Assembly (NCBI GenBank): GCA_021792135.1
Contig: JAJYVF010000007.1
Location: 1 to 64,000 of the forward strand
Origin: Acidobacteriota bacterium
GTDB taxonomy: Bacteria > Acidobacteriota > Terriglobia > Terriglobales > Acidobacteriaceae
Length of the DNA: 64,000 nucleotides
Direction: 5' to 3'
In this document: piece by piece, positions 48,466 through 57,840 of the stretch
Numbering within the stretch: position 1 is the first letter of the stretch
Layout of the letters: each line of letters begins with the position of its first letter
Position numbers and translations under genes: made by a program
The notes under the pieces: model-generated
The model's database searches: none
Told to the model about the DNA's origin: nothing
Seen by the model: only the letters and a program-made list of their open reading frames with translations

Positions 48466-51006
48466 TTATTCAACCTGGAAGTTCCGGGTGAGCGGTGTGT
48501 TCTCCGACGAATCGCCGACGTAGACCACGAACTGGCCGGGATCGACCTGCCAGCCGTGCTCCTGGTCGCTCCAGTATGCGAGCGAACGCTGGTTGAGGGT
48601 CACGCTGACGTGCTTCGTCTCACCAGGGGCGAGGCGAACCTTCTCGTAACCCTTCAACTCTCTGACAGGACGCTTCACTCTTGCAGAGGGATCGCCGACG
48701 TAGACCTGCGCCACCGTTGCTCCGGCGCGCTGGCCGGTGTTGGTCACGTCGAAGGAGACCTTGTAGCCGGATGCGGGCTGGTTGTCCTCGCCGATGGCTG
48801 CAGGCGCCACCTGCAGGTTCGAGAAAGAGAAGGTCGTGTAAGAAAGGCCGAAGCCGAAGGGGAAAAGCGGCTGGATGTTGTTGGTCGTGTAGTAGCGGTA
48901 GCCGAGGAAGACGCCTTCCTTATAGAAGACACGCGGCGTCTGGCCCCTGGGAACGGACGCGGCGTAGTAGCTGTCGTGGGTGGGGTTCTGATCCCAGGAG
49001 CGCTCGAAGCTGACGGGGAGATGGCCTTCCGGATCGTGCTCGCCGAAGAGGATCCGGGTGAGGGCGCGGCCGCCTTCCTGGCCGGGATACCAGTTGTGGA
49101 GCAGCACCGGCACGTTCCCGAGCCAGCGGTGCATATCGACGCTGCCTCCGGCGGTGATGGTGACGATGGTATGGGGATTGGCCCGGGCGATGGACTGGAT
49201 CAGCTCATCCTGGCCGAAGGGCAGTTCGAAGGTGCGGTCGAAGCCTTCGCTTTCCTCTGTGGGATTGAAGCCGACGGCGATCAGGGCGACATCGGCCATA
49301 GAGGCAATCCTCTTCGCCTGGGGAGAAACCAGCTGATCTACGGCCCGAATACCGAGGCCGATGCGCGCCTCGCCGGAGTCGGGCCAGTAATCCAGCTCGA
49401 TGGAGGCAGGCTGGCCCGCGGTGAGAGATAACTCAACATAGCGGGGAGCCTGACCTTCATGGGGTGTCTGGTCGATCACGGCTCTTCCGTTGACGATGAG
49501 CTTGTACGCGTCAGAGCCATCGGCGCCGACAAGGAAGAGATACTCACCCGAGGTACCTGGGTGGTATTGCGTGGTGTAGCGGACACTGCGGTGATTTCCC
49601 GACGGAGGGGTCCACTCGCCTGGGCTGTAGCTGGCGATATGGTCCGTATAGAAGACGTGGGATGGATCGCTGAGGTCCGGGTCTTTGAAAACTTCCACTC
49701 TGACCGGCCCGCCGCCCGAGGCCTCCGAAGCAGACGGGCTGGAAAACGCGGTTTCGCTCATCAGCTCTTCCGCGGTGGGCAGACCGGCGGAGTAGAGAAC
49801 CTTTACCTTGCCGGCAAGGGCGTCGGAGAGACCCGTCATGAAGCTCACCGGCGCGTAAGCATCCACCTGGGAGCTGCCGCCCCCGCCGGGTACCGCGGGC
49901 CATGCATCGGGACCGATGACGGCGATGGTGTGGACGCTGTTCGCGTCGAGCGGCAGCAGCTTGCCTTCATTCTTCAGCAGGGTGATGCTCTCGAGCGCCT
50001 CCTGCAGAGCTACGTCGCGTCCCTGCTGGTTGTAGCGGGAAATCTCGAGTTCCGTCTGATCGCGGTTGAGGAAACCGAAGCGGATGGCGTCGCGAAAGAT
50101 GCGGCGGACCTTGTCGTCGATGGTGGCTTCGGAAACCTGGCCGTCTTTGATCGCCGGCAACAGATTTTCCGGATTCATGAATTTGCCCGAGGGCATTTCG
50201 AGGTCAAGCCCGCCATTGGCCGCGCCCACCGCCGAATAGGTTGCGTCCCAGTCCGACATCAGGATGCCGTTAAACTTCCAGTCGCCCTTGAGGATGTCGA
50301 GGTTGAGGTGCTTGTTCTGGGTGGCGTGGACGCCGTTGAGGAGGTTGTAAGAGTTCATTACCGCGCCGACGCCGCCCTGCTTCACGGCCGCTTCGAAGGC
50401 GGGGAGATAGATTTCGCGCAGGGTGCGCTCGTCCATGTCGGAGCTGACGTTGTGGCGGTCGTACTCCTCATTGTTGGCGTCGAAGTGCTTGACGGTGGCG
50501 ATGACCCCCTGGCTCTGCACGCCCTGGATATAGGCCGCGGCGGTCTGGCCGGAGAGATACGGGTCTTCACCGAAATATTCGAAGTTGCGGCCGCACATGG
50601 GGGCGCGGTAGATGTCGACGCCGGGGCCGAGGAGGAAATGCACCCCGCGGGCGCGGGCATCGCGGGCGATGGAGACCCCCATTTCATGGGCGAGTTTCCT
50701 GTCCCAGGCAGCCGCGAGCGCGATGCCGCCCGCATAGGCGGTATCCGGTCCCCAGGTGCGCACGCCTTCAGGGCCGTCGCTCATCTTGAGGCTGGGAAAT
50801 CCGGCAGAGGGTTCGGCGCGGATGAACATGCTGTCCACGCCGCCGATGATTTCCAGCTTCTGCTGGAGCGTCATCCTGGCCAACATGCCATCGATCTGGT
50901 GTTCGATAGCGGGGCTGTCGGGAACCGGGGCCTGAGCGGGGGCCGCCGGCGCACACAGCGCACAGCACAGAAGAGAGGCAGCGATATGAATCGTTTGAAT
51001 GCGCAC
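48466..51006 (-). CDS. Glycoside hydrolase family 3 beta-glucosidase with PA14-like insert, exported
   Basis: About 846 residues from GTG 51006 (AAGGGAAAC upstream). Signal peptide (TIHIAASLLCCALCAPAAPA). The N-terminal TIM barrel carries GVRTWGPDTAYAGGIALAAA, GVHFLLGPGVDIYRAPMCGR and VIATVKHFDANNEEYDRHN. The nucleophile Asp lies in GILMSDWDATYSAVGAANGG. The second alpha/beta domain (SITLLKNEGKLLPLD) is interrupted by a PA14-like beta module (VEVFKDPDL to GEYLFLVGADGSDAYKL), and the C-terminus is a fibronectin III-like domain (YKVSFDVTNTGQRAGATVAQ). The PA14 insert usually shapes specificity for oligosaccharides. It probably acts in the periplasm on beta-glucosides. Confidence 0.92.
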   Translation of the reverse strand: MRIQTIHIAASLLCCALCAPAAPAQAPVPDSPAIEHQIDGMLARMTLQQKLEIIGGVDSMFIRAEPSAGFPSLKMSDGPEGVRTWGPDTAYAGGIALAAAWDRKLAHEMGVSIARDARARGVHFLLGPGVDIYRAPMCGRNFEYFGEDPYLSGQTAAAYIQGVQSQGVIATVKHFDANNEEYDRHNVSSDMDERTLREIYLPAFEAAVKQGGVGAVMNSYNLLNGVHATQNKHLNLDILKGDWKFNGILMSDWDATYSAVGAANGGLDLEMPSGKFMNPENLLPAIKDGQVSEATIDDKVRRIFRDAIRFGFLNRDQTELEISRYNQQGRDVALQEALESITLLKNEGKLLPLDANSVHTIAVIGPDAWPAVPGGGGSSQVDAYAPVSFMTGLSDALAGKVKVLYSAGLPTAEELMSETAFSSPSASEASGGGPVRVEVFKDPDLSDPSHVFYTDHIASYSPGEWTPPSGNHRSVRYTTQYHPGTSGEYLFLVGADGSDAYKLIVNGRAVIDQTPHEGQAPRYVELSLTAGQPASIELDYWPDSGEARIGLGIRAVDQLVSPQAKRIASMADVALIAVGFNPTEESEGFDRTFELPFGQDELIQSIARANPHTIVTITAGGSVDMHRWLGNVPVLLHNWYPGQEGGRALTRILFGEHDPEGHLPVSFERSWDQNPTHDSYYAASVPRGQTPRVFYKEGVFLGYRYYTTNNIQPLFPFGFGLSYTTFSFSNLQVAPAAIGEDNQPASGYKVSFDVTNTGQRAGATVAQVYVGDPSARVKRPVRELKGYEKVRLAPGETKHVSVTLNQRSLAYWSDQEHGWQVDPGQFVVYVGDSSENTPLTRNFQVE

Positions 51007-51159
51007 GTTTCCCTTCGTTTCACAGCGGGAACAGACTCGCAGAGCAGCCTGGATTTGTAAAGATCTGAAGGCGCTTCGGGATATTACGTTCGGATAGCCG
51101 CCGGTCGGCTTTGGTGAAAGGTCTCCGATTTGCAGTGACGACATGCATACACTGGAGCG

Positions 51160-51630
51160 ATGAGGATCTGGGTCGCCGCCGTGGGAGCGCGTCCGCGCGA
51201 GGGATTCGACGAGCTGGCGCGAATGTACCTCGAGAGAATCGGCGGTCTGCTGGAACGAGGCTCGAAGACGGGGGTGGAAGCGCCGGTCTTCCGCACAGAA
51301 CAGGCACTGTGGGAGGCCGCGGAGCGGGAACGCGCGCGCACGCCTCCGGTGGTGGTCCTGCTCGACGAGCAGGGACGGGCGTTACCTTCCGAGGACTTTG
51401 CACGATGGCTGGGGCGCCAGCGCGACGACGGTCGGCAACTGATCATCTTCGCGGTGGGCCCGGCGGATGGCTGGTCCCACCAGTCAAGGGAGCGCGCCGC
51501 TCTGCTGCTGTCTCTGGGACCGATGACGCTGGCGCACGAGCTGGCTCGCGTGGTGATCTGCGAACAGGTGTACCGGGCGCTGACGATTCTCGCCGGGCAT
51601 CCGTATCACAGGGCCGGCAGCAGACAATAG
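51160..51630 (+). CDS. rlmH: 23S rRNA (pseudouridine1915-N3)-methyltransferase
   Basis: A 156-residue SPOUT methyltransferase of normal length. The N-terminal MRIWVAAVGARPREGFDELA is followed by VVVLLDEQGRALPSEDFARW and the knot motifs LIIFAVGPADGWSHQSRERA and MTLAHELARVVICEQVYRAL. ILAGHPYHRAGSR ends it. The usual GGADG of the SAM site reads GPADG here. It methylates pseudouridine 1915 in helix 69 of 23S rRNA. The next gene starts 18 nt after its stop. Confidence 0.93.
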   Translation: MRIWVAAVGARPREGFDELARMYLERIGGLLERGSKTGVEAPVFRTEQALWEAAERERARTPPVVVLLDEQGRALPSEDFARWLGRQRDDGRQLIIFAVGPADGWSHQSRERAALLLSLGPMTLAHELARVVICEQVYRALTILAGHPYHRAGSRQ

Positions 51631-51648
51631 GCGTGGAGGACGAGCAGG

Positions 51649-52185
51649 GTGGCGGAGACGCGGAAGGGTCTGATTCTGATCAATACGGGCCCTGGTAAGG
51701 GCAAGACGACGGCGGCCCTGGGCACGGCGCTGCGCGCGGTGGGCAACGGGATGCGGGTACTGATGCTGCAGTTCCTGAAAGGCTCGTGGCACTACGGCGA
51801 ACTGGATGCGGTGAAGGCGTTTGGCGAGAACTTTGTGCTGCGGCAGATGGGGCGGGGGTTCGTAAAGATCGGCGGTGCAGAGACGGACCCCGAGGACATC
51901 CGGCTGGTCGAGGCCGCGTGGGAAGAGGCGCGGCTGGCGATTCTTTCCGGCGAGTGGGATCTGGTGGTGCTGGACGAAATCAACTACGCCATCAGCTACG
52001 GCATGCTCGATCCGGCCAGGGTGGTGGAGACGCTGCGGGAAAAACCGGAGATGGTGCATGTGATTCTGACGGGGCGGAATGCGCACCCTTCGCTGCTCGA
52101 GATTGCCGACACCGTGACGGAGATGCGCCAGGTGAAGCACGCCTATGACAAGGGCGTGCTGGCGCAGCGAGGGATCGAATATTGA
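51649..52185 (+). CDS. cobO: Cob(I)alamin adenosyltransferase, CobA/CobO type
   Basis: A 178-residue ATP:corrinoid adenosyltransferase from GTG 51649 (GGAGGA about 10 nt upstream). The P-loop reads LINTGPGKGKTTAALGTALR (about 10-29). MLQFLKGSWHYGEL, WDLVVLDEINYAISYGML, VHVILTGRNAHPSLLEIAD and VTEMRQVKHAYDKGVLAQRG are all typical. It makes adenosylcobalamin from reduced cobalamin, for synthesis or salvage. No other cobalamin gene and no cobalamin riboswitch are visible around it. It is coupled with rlmH by proximity only. Confidence 0.93.
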   Translation: MAETRKGLILINTGPGKGKTTAALGTALRAVGNGMRVLMLQFLKGSWHYGELDAVKAFGENFVLRQMGRGFVKIGGAETDPEDIRLVEAAWEEARLAILSGEWDLVVLDEINYAISYGMLDPARVVETLREKPEMVHVILTGRNAHPSLLEIADTVTEMRQVKHAYDKGVLAQRGIEY

Positions 52186-52215
52186 CCCGCGGCCCATCCG
52201 GGATGAAAAGGCCAG

Positions 52216-53178
52216 TTAGTTTCCGGTCATTCCGGAATGCGCAAGCAGCTGGATGCTGGTTAGCTGCTGCATCGTTTCGCGCAGGAACTTGTGCGGATTG
52301 ACCGGAGCATTGTGGATCCGGACCTCATAGTGGAGATGCGGACCGGTGGTACGTCCGCTCATCCCGATGTAGCCGATGACCTGGCCTTCGCGAACCTCCT
52401 GGCCGGGGGTGACGGCGAAGCCGGAGAGATGTCCGTAGAGGGTTTCGATCCCGTTGCCGTGGTCGAGGACGATCTCGCGACCGTAGCCAGTGGCCATACC
52501 AGCCGTCTGAACGGTGCCGTCGGCGGTGGCGTGCACCGGCTCGCCGAAGGAAGCGGAGATATCCACGCCGGCGTGAAAGGCGCCCTCGCCGTTAAACGGA
52601 TCCTGGCGCTCGCCGAAAGAACTGGTGATCGGGCCCATCACAGGCCAGAGCGAAGGCGCACCCGCCAGGCTGGCCCAGTCGGTGACGACGGCCGGGGTTG
52701 TGCCGAACCCAAAGGTATGAATGCGCCCGGACAGGGCATTGGTGCGCAGCAGCGAAAGCTGATTGAGAGACTGCGTGTACGCCTGCTCCGTGAAAGCGCC
52801 TGAACCATCGGGGCTGCCGGCGGCCGCGGTCGAACCGGCAGTCAGAGACCGGGCCAGCCGGCTCTGGCGCAAGCCGTACAGCGCGCTGACCTCGCTGGCC
52901 AGCGAGCCCAGCGAGGCAGCCTGAATATCCCTCTCGTGCGCAACCACCTGCAGGTGCCGGTAATCCCGGCGAAGCGCCTCGCGCTGCGAACGGATCTGAT
53001 TGAAGCTGGCGGTCTTGAGCAGCATGCGGGTGTAAGAGCCTGCCATGCCCGTCATGGTAAAAGCTCCGACCACCGAAGCCGCCAGAAAAATCGCGGCGTA
53101 ATGAAGAGGGACAGGAATCTTGCGGAGCGGACCGTCTTTCTCGCGAGCGACAAAAATAATGTAGTAGCGTCTGCGCAA
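52216..53178 (-). CDS. M23-family (LytM-type) peptidase, membrane-anchored
   Basis: About 320 residues, probable TTG start at 53178. After a basic start (RRRYYIIFVAREKDGPLRKI) comes one membrane helix (HYAAIFLAASVVGAFTMTGM), then a coiled-coil segment (about 55-110, SQREALRRDYRHLQ). The C-terminal LytM domain has zinc-ligand motifs FHAGVDISA (HxxxD) and HLHYE. SSFGERQDPFNGEG precedes the first. Such enzymes cut peptidoglycan cross-links or activate amidases in cell division. It converges with cobO across a 30-bp gap. Confidence 0.92.
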   Translation of the reverse strand: MRRRYYIIFVAREKDGPLRKIPVPLHYAAIFLAASVVGAFTMTGMAGSYTRMLLKTASFNQIRSQREALRRDYRHLQVVAHERDIQAASLGSLASEVSALYGLRQSRLARSLTAGSTAAAGSPDGSGAFTEQAYTQSLNQLSLLRTNALSGRIHTFGFGTTPAVVTDWASLAGAPSLWPVMGPITSSFGERQDPFNGEGAFHAGVDISASFGEPVHATADGTVQTAGMATGYGREIVLDHGNGIETLYGHLSGFAVTPGQEVREGQVIGYIGMSGRTTGPHLHYEVRIHNAPVNPHKFLRETMQQLTSIQLLAHSGMTGN

Positions 53179-53688
53179 ATTCCGGGTTCCGATTGTGGAT
53201 TTCTACCTGGAGTGGATGCCTGGTTGCGGAGCTAACCGCTGACCTTTGACCGTATCAGCCTGACCGGGCGGGGTCAATGTGACTATAGCAGGACAGAGTA
53301 CTCCAGTAACTCTATTTGGGACGGAAGGTGGAAAAATAAAGTTGCTTCCCCGGCCCGAGCCCTTTTGAATCTGTCGGGGCGCCCAGTCTGCCAGATTTTC
53401 TTTGTTAGCGGCGCCGGGCAAAGGAGCGAACCGCGGTTCACGATTTCCACCGAAGGGGACCTCTGGCCAGACTGGCGCAAGGACCGTGGCACACCTGCTG
53501 GTTCGCACAGCGATTCTGCGCTGATTCGCAACGAGGAAGGACACCTTCCGCGATGCGCTTTCATCCCGGCTCTCTCCTCCCATGGGCTCCTGCTGATTCC
53601 TGCGGCGGCCCGGCAGCCTCCGGCGCGAGAGCGATTCCTGCGCACCCGAGTTCGGATGGTATCCTTGCCATTTCCTGCGGAAGAGGCT
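53179..53688. other. Intergenic region between the M23 peptidase and the MFS gene
   Basis: About 510 bases between divergent genes, so promoters for both should lie here. The long frame open upstream of the MFS start (from 53365) has no protein-like pattern. No hairpin, repeat or RNA gene stands out. The part near 53310-53370 (GAAAAATAAAG) is the most AT-rich and the best candidate for a promoter. Confidence 0.4.
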
Positions 53689-55017
53689 ATGCGACTGAAT
53701 GCTCATCTGATTCGAAGCACTCTGGTTGGCGCACTGGGCGGGCTGCTGTTCGGCTTCGACACGGCGGTCATCTCCGGAACCACGCAGCAACTCACCCAGG
53801 TCTTCCATCTGAGTGCCGGAGCGCTGGGGCTGACGGTCTCGATCGCGCTGTGGGGCACTGTGGCGGGCGCGATTGGATCAGGCCCGCTGGGACAGCGGAT
53901 CGGCGGACGCGAGGCGCTGCGCCTCATGGCGGCACTGTATGTGGTCTCCGCGCTGGGCTGCGCGGTGGCGTGGAACTGGCCTTCGCTGCTGGCCTTTCGC
54001 CTGATTGGAGGACTGGGGATCGGTGGCTCCTCGGTGCTCGGGCCGGTGTACCTGGCGGAACTGGCTCCGGCGCGGCTGCGCGGGCGGCTGGTGGGCCTCT
54101 TTCAGATCAATGTGGTGGTCGGGATTCTGCTGGCCTACGCCTCGAATTTCGTCATCGCGAGCCTGATTGACCGCGGCGCGGCGTGGCGCTGGCAGTTTGG
54201 GGTGGCCGGGATTCCGGCGCTGGCGTTTTTCGTGCTGCTGTTCGGGATCCCGCGCAGCTCGCGCTGGCTGGTCACGCAGAAGCGCATCGACGAGGCGCGG
54301 CGGGTGCTGGAGATGATGGGCACGCCCAATACCGAGGCCGAGCTGAAGGAGATCATCGACTCCATTCATCTGGAGCGGACGGCGAAGTCGGAGCACCTGT
54401 TCCAGCGGAGATATCGGCTGCCGATTTTTCTGGCGATCACAATCGGCATGTTCAACCAGCTGGCGGGGATCAACGCGATTCTGTACTACGCCAACGACAT
54501 TTTCGCCTACGGCGGGTTCACGGGACTGACCGGCGACAAGCAGGCGGTCCTGCTGGGTGCCATGAATCTGGTGGCGACACTCATCGCAATGTCGCTGATC
54601 GACAAGCTGGGACGGAAGTCGCTGCTGCTCTTCGGCTCGGTAGGCACAGCAGCGTGCCTGGCGGGCGTGGCGGCCGTGTTCTATGCCAACACCCATCAGG
54701 ATTGGCTGGTGTGGCTGCTCGTCGGCTTCATCTTCTTCTTCTCGCTGTCGCAAGGGGCGGTGATCTGGGTGTACATCAGCGAGGTCTTCCCCACGCGGGT
54801 GCGCTCGAAGGGACAGAGCCTGGGCAGCTCGTCGCACTGGATCATGAACGCGATCATCTCGGGGTTCTTTCCCTGGGTGGCGAAGCATTCGACCGCGACG
54901 CCGTTTGCGTTTTTCGCTTCCATGATGGTGCTGCAGTTCTTCGTGGTGCTGTTCATGTATCCGGAAACCAAGGGCGTGACGCTGGAACAGCTGCAGCACC
55001 GGCTGGGCATCGACTGA
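53689..55017 (+). CDS. Sugar porter family MFS transporter
   Basis: A 442-residue carrier with 12 helices. It begins MRLNAHLIRSTLVGALGGLL. The sugar-porter signatures are GGLLFGFDTAVISGT, GPLGQRIGGREALRL, PVYLAELAPARLRGRLVGLF (PESPR/RxGRR-like loop) and FNQLAGINAILYYANDIF. YISEVFPTRVRSKGQSLGSS and YPETKGVTLEQLQHRL near the C-terminus complete the pattern. It imports hexoses or pentoses, probably with protons. ATG 53689 is preceded by GGAAGAGG at a short distance, and ATG 53656 is an alternative start. Confidence 0.93.
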   Translation: MRLNAHLIRSTLVGALGGLLFGFDTAVISGTTQQLTQVFHLSAGALGLTVSIALWGTVAGAIGSGPLGQRIGGREALRLMAALYVVSALGCAVAWNWPSLLAFRLIGGLGIGGSSVLGPVYLAELAPARLRGRLVGLFQINVVVGILLAYASNFVIASLIDRGAAWRWQFGVAGIPALAFFVLLFGIPRSSRWLVTQKRIDEARRVLEMMGTPNTEAELKEIIDSIHLERTAKSEHLFQRRYRLPIFLAITIGMFNQLAGINAILYYANDIFAYGGFTGLTGDKQAVLLGAMNLVATLIAMSLIDKLGRKSLLLFGSVGTAACLAGVAAVFYANTHQDWLVWLLVGFIFFFSLSQGAVIWVYISEVFPTRVRSKGQSLGSSSHWIMNAIISGFFPWVAKHSTATPFAFFASMMVLQFFVVLFMYPETKGVTLEQLQHRLGID

Positions 55018-55106
55018 TATCAGAGGGCGGATGCGCGGCACAATTGTGGCAAAACCCGGATTCGTGCATCTCACTTTCAGGAAGGAGAAGAAAAGGCGTT
55101 CCTGGT

Positions 55107-56705
55107 ATGAGGAAAACATGGGTGTGGACAGCTGTTCTGCTGGCATTTGCTTCCGGGCAGGCTCTGAGAGCGCAGCATCCAGGCGGGCAGCCGACAGGGC
55201 GACAACCTTCCCTGCCCACGTTTCAGATCACCTCCCGGCTGGTCTTTCTTGATGTAACGGTCCTGGACAGGCACGGTCGTCCGGTCGTCACGGGGCTCAC
55301 GAAAGACGATTTCCGCATCACCGAAGACAGCAGGCCGCAGCGCATCCTCTCCTTTGAAACACCGCAGGAGCACGTCGCCAGGGCCGGCGAAGAGGAAGAA
55401 AGTGCCGCCGCTGGCCATGCTCCGCTGACGATTTTCGTTCTCGATCTGCTGGATGCGAAGATGCAGAATGCGGATCAGGAAGAATCGAACCTGAGAAACT
55501 ATCTGGCTTCCCTGCCTCGCAAGCTGCCCGCACCCGCGGAACTGATGGTGATCGGCAATGAGTCCCTGGAACTGGTGCAAAGCTGGACCCGGAGCCGGAA
55601 CGATCTGCTGGACGCTCTCGACCATACCCACCCGGATATCCCCTTCATGCAGGAGAATCTGTATGCGTTCCAGATGGAGCGCATCGCATACTCGATCGAC
55701 GCCCTGGATCAGATCGCGTTTCAGAATCAGGGGGTGCCGGGGCGCAAGAACGTGATCTGGCTGGGTCCGGGACCGGGCGGCCTCGATCCTGCCGGCGTGC
55801 CTGCCTGGCTGTACGACAAAGTGGACCAGGTGATGCATGCCACAGCCAATCGGCTGGTCGATGCCCGCATCAGCCTGTTTGTGATTTACCCCGGCGTTGG
55901 AGCCGTACTGAGGCAGAGCGTGCAGGATTCTCAGGTTGACCTCCGAGGCAGCGATCCATTCCACAGTGGCTTTGATTTTGGAGTCATCGCCACGCTGACC
56001 GGAGGAAAGCTCTTCTATAACCGCACCGATCTGAATCACGAAATCGGTGAAGCGATAACCTTCGGCTCGAACTATTACACGATCACCTATCAGCCGCGGG
56101 GCGGAGAGGATAATGGCCGCTTCCGCCGCATAGGGGTTACGCTGCGCGAGCCGGGGCTGCGCGCCATTACAAAGATCGGCTACTTCGCGCCGGAAAAAGG
56201 CGCGCCCGTCGATCCCCAGCAGAGGATGCTGAACGCGCTGGCAGTTGCGGCCCGGTCGACGGTTCCCTTCACGGCGCTGCATGTTTCCGCGGGCGATATT
56301 GTCCGCCAGCCGAACATCCAGAGCGTGAAACTCATGGTCTATCTTTACCCGCGCGGCCTCGGCTGGATACGCACACCCGACGGAAAACTGGAGGTCCACG
56401 TGATTCTGGCGTCGGCAAGCCTGAGCAGCAGCCGCAGGATCCTCGGGTGGCGAATCCAGATGAGGAGACTTGTCAGCACCGCGCAGCACCGTGCTCAGCT
56501 TGGGGACACGCCGATTCCCTTCCGCGTGATCGTTCACATTCCGCGGGGAACGCGGACCCTGCGCGTGGTTGCGGAGACGGAGAGCGACGGCCGCATGGGG
56601 ACAACAGACATTGCGCGGAAAACGATCGATGCCGCTCCGGCCCTTGCAGCGCCTCCTCACCTCATGCCCGGTCATGATGCGGTCCCGGCAGGGCACAGCG
56701 GCTGA
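55107..56705 (+). CDS. Exported VWFA-related acidobacterial protein (second copy type)
   Basis: A 532-residue secreted protein from ATG 55107. Signal peptide (WVWTAVLLAFASGQALRAQ). The VWFA-related domain includes SRLVFLDVTVLDRHGRPVVT, LTKDDFRITEDSRPQRILSF, PLTIFVLDLLDAKMQNADQE, RKNVIWLGPGPGG and FGSNYYTITYQPRGGEDNG. A C-terminal 150-residue part (PFTALHVSAGDIVRQPNIQS to TPIPFRVIVHIPRG) is beta-rich and unassigned. The expected DxSxS metal motif is DLLDA here, so no standard MIDAS. It is 89 nt downstream of the sugar transporter on the same strand. Function unknown. Confidence 0.87.
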   Translation: MRKTWVWTAVLLAFASGQALRAQHPGGQPTGRQPSLPTFQITSRLVFLDVTVLDRHGRPVVTGLTKDDFRITEDSRPQRILSFETPQEHVARAGEEEESAAAGHAPLTIFVLDLLDAKMQNADQEESNLRNYLASLPRKLPAPAELMVIGNESLELVQSWTRSRNDLLDALDHTHPDIPFMQENLYAFQMERIAYSIDALDQIAFQNQGVPGRKNVIWLGPGPGGLDPAGVPAWLYDKVDQVMHATANRLVDARISLFVIYPGVGAVLRQSVQDSQVDLRGSDPFHSGFDFGVIATLTGGKLFYNRTDLNHEIGEAITFGSNYYTITYQPRGGEDNGRFRRIGVTLREPGLRAITKIGYFAPEKGAPVDPQQRMLNALAVAARSTVPFTALHVSAGDIVRQPNIQSVKLMVYLYPRGLGWIRTPDGKLEVHVILASASLSSSRRILGWRIQMRRLVSTAQHRAQLGDTPIPFRVIVHIPRGTRTLRVVAETESDGRMGTTDIARKTIDAAPALAAPPHLMPGHDAVPAGHSG

Positions 56706-56772
56706 GGGGACGGCAGTGCGTATTCAGGCCTGACGTGTGGAACCCGGCCTGCTGCAGCTGTAAAAAAGGTGT

Positions 56773-57702
56773 TCAGAAGTGGTGGCGCGGGATCAGGGCC
56801 ATCGACGCGATCGCGGCGTCGCGAAGATGCGGAGCCGCTCTCATGAAATGAGCGGCGGTCACGGCCAGCAGGGCCGCGGACGCCGTGGAGAGCGCGTTCA
56901 CGGCGTCGTTGTTGAGCCAGCCGCGCCGCTCGGGGATGGCACCCAGCAGGCTGTCGATGAAGAGGCCGGCGATACCGGCGCCCAGAACAAGGAGCGCTTC
57001 GAGAGATGTGAGGGGCAGAGTGAGCAGGCCGATGCCCACAACGATCCCGGCTCCGGCGCATCCGGCAAGCGTGCCCGCGAGGCTGATGCCGCCGTCGGTC
57101 CCGGCGGGAACGGGCCGCAGCGTGGTGAGCAGGCGCGGTTCGCCGCCGAGCACCTGGCCGAGTTCGGAGGAAAGCGTGTCGGCGGTTGTCTCGGCCAGCG
57201 CCGCCATCATGGCGAGCAGCGCCGCATGCCGGTCGAAGGTGAGCGGACTGTAAACGTGGACCGCCGAAAGAGGTATCCCGGCCAGCGCCGCAAAACCGAG
57301 GTTGGCAGCGACCTGCGACGCGGTGCGGCCGCGGCTTGCTTCCGCCGTGCCGAGCATCTCCTTGCGGCGGCGCCCGAAGCGGGTAGCGGCAAAAGTGAGC
57401 AGCAGCAGACTCAGCAGCGGCCAAAGGCTGGTATGCAGCCCCGGCCTTTGCAGGTAGAGCGCCGCGGTGAAGACACCGCCGGTGAGAGCGGCGGCGAGCG
57501 TGGCGGCGCGCAGCGCGAAAACCACGGCGGCAAACATCACGCTGATGAGGACGGCGTGCAGGGGCACTGGATCGTGATCCAGCCAGGACTGGCCAGCCTG
57601 CAGCATCACCCAGATGGCGATGACCGGCACAAAGGCCAGAAGGATGGTCTGCGACTGCCAGTGCAGCCGGGGAGAGTAGCGCCGCGGATTCCCTCTGCTC
57701 AT
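56773..57702 (-). CDS. DUF92 family membrane protein
   Basis: A 309-residue integral membrane protein of the DUF92/TIGR00297 family. ATG 57702 (MSRGNPRRYS, AGGGAA upstream) is chosen. About eight hydrophobic helices are present, and the family signature is AALAETTADTLSSELGQVLG, then RLLTTLRPVPAGTDGGISLA and GTLAGCAGAGIVVGIGLLTL. Plant VTE6 in this family is a phytyl-phosphate kinase in tocopherol salvage; a polyprenyl-phosphate kinase role in bacteria is possible but not shown. It converges with the VWFA gene. Confidence 0.87.
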   Translation of the reverse strand: MSRGNPRRYSPRLHWQSQTILLAFVPVIAIWVMLQAGQSWLDHDPVPLHAVLISVMFAAVVFALRAATLAAALTGGVFTAALYLQRPGLHTSLWPLLSLLLLTFAATRFGRRRKEMLGTAEASRGRTASQVAANLGFAALAGIPLSAVHVYSPLTFDRHAALLAMMAALAETTADTLSSELGQVLGGEPRLLTTLRPVPAGTDGGISLAGTLAGCAGAGIVVGIGLLTLPLTSLEALLVLGAGIAGLFIDSLLGAIPERRGWLNNDAVNALSTASAALLAVTAAHFMRAAPHLRDAAIASMALIPRHHF

Positions 57703-57840
57703 GCTGTTCCCTGCGCTTCTCCGGGAGCGGCGCGAGGCCGCTCCGGTACAGTACAATCATCTTTCTACCAGTTCAACCCTGTTGATCCCGAGCCACAACT
57801 ACGGCCGGGCTGAGGAGTCAGGTACTTGCGAGTGCGTAGC

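Noticed and set aside
51631-51648. Possible cobalamin riboswitch before cobO
   Set aside because: Only 18 nt separate cobO from rlmH, too short for a B12 riboswitch.
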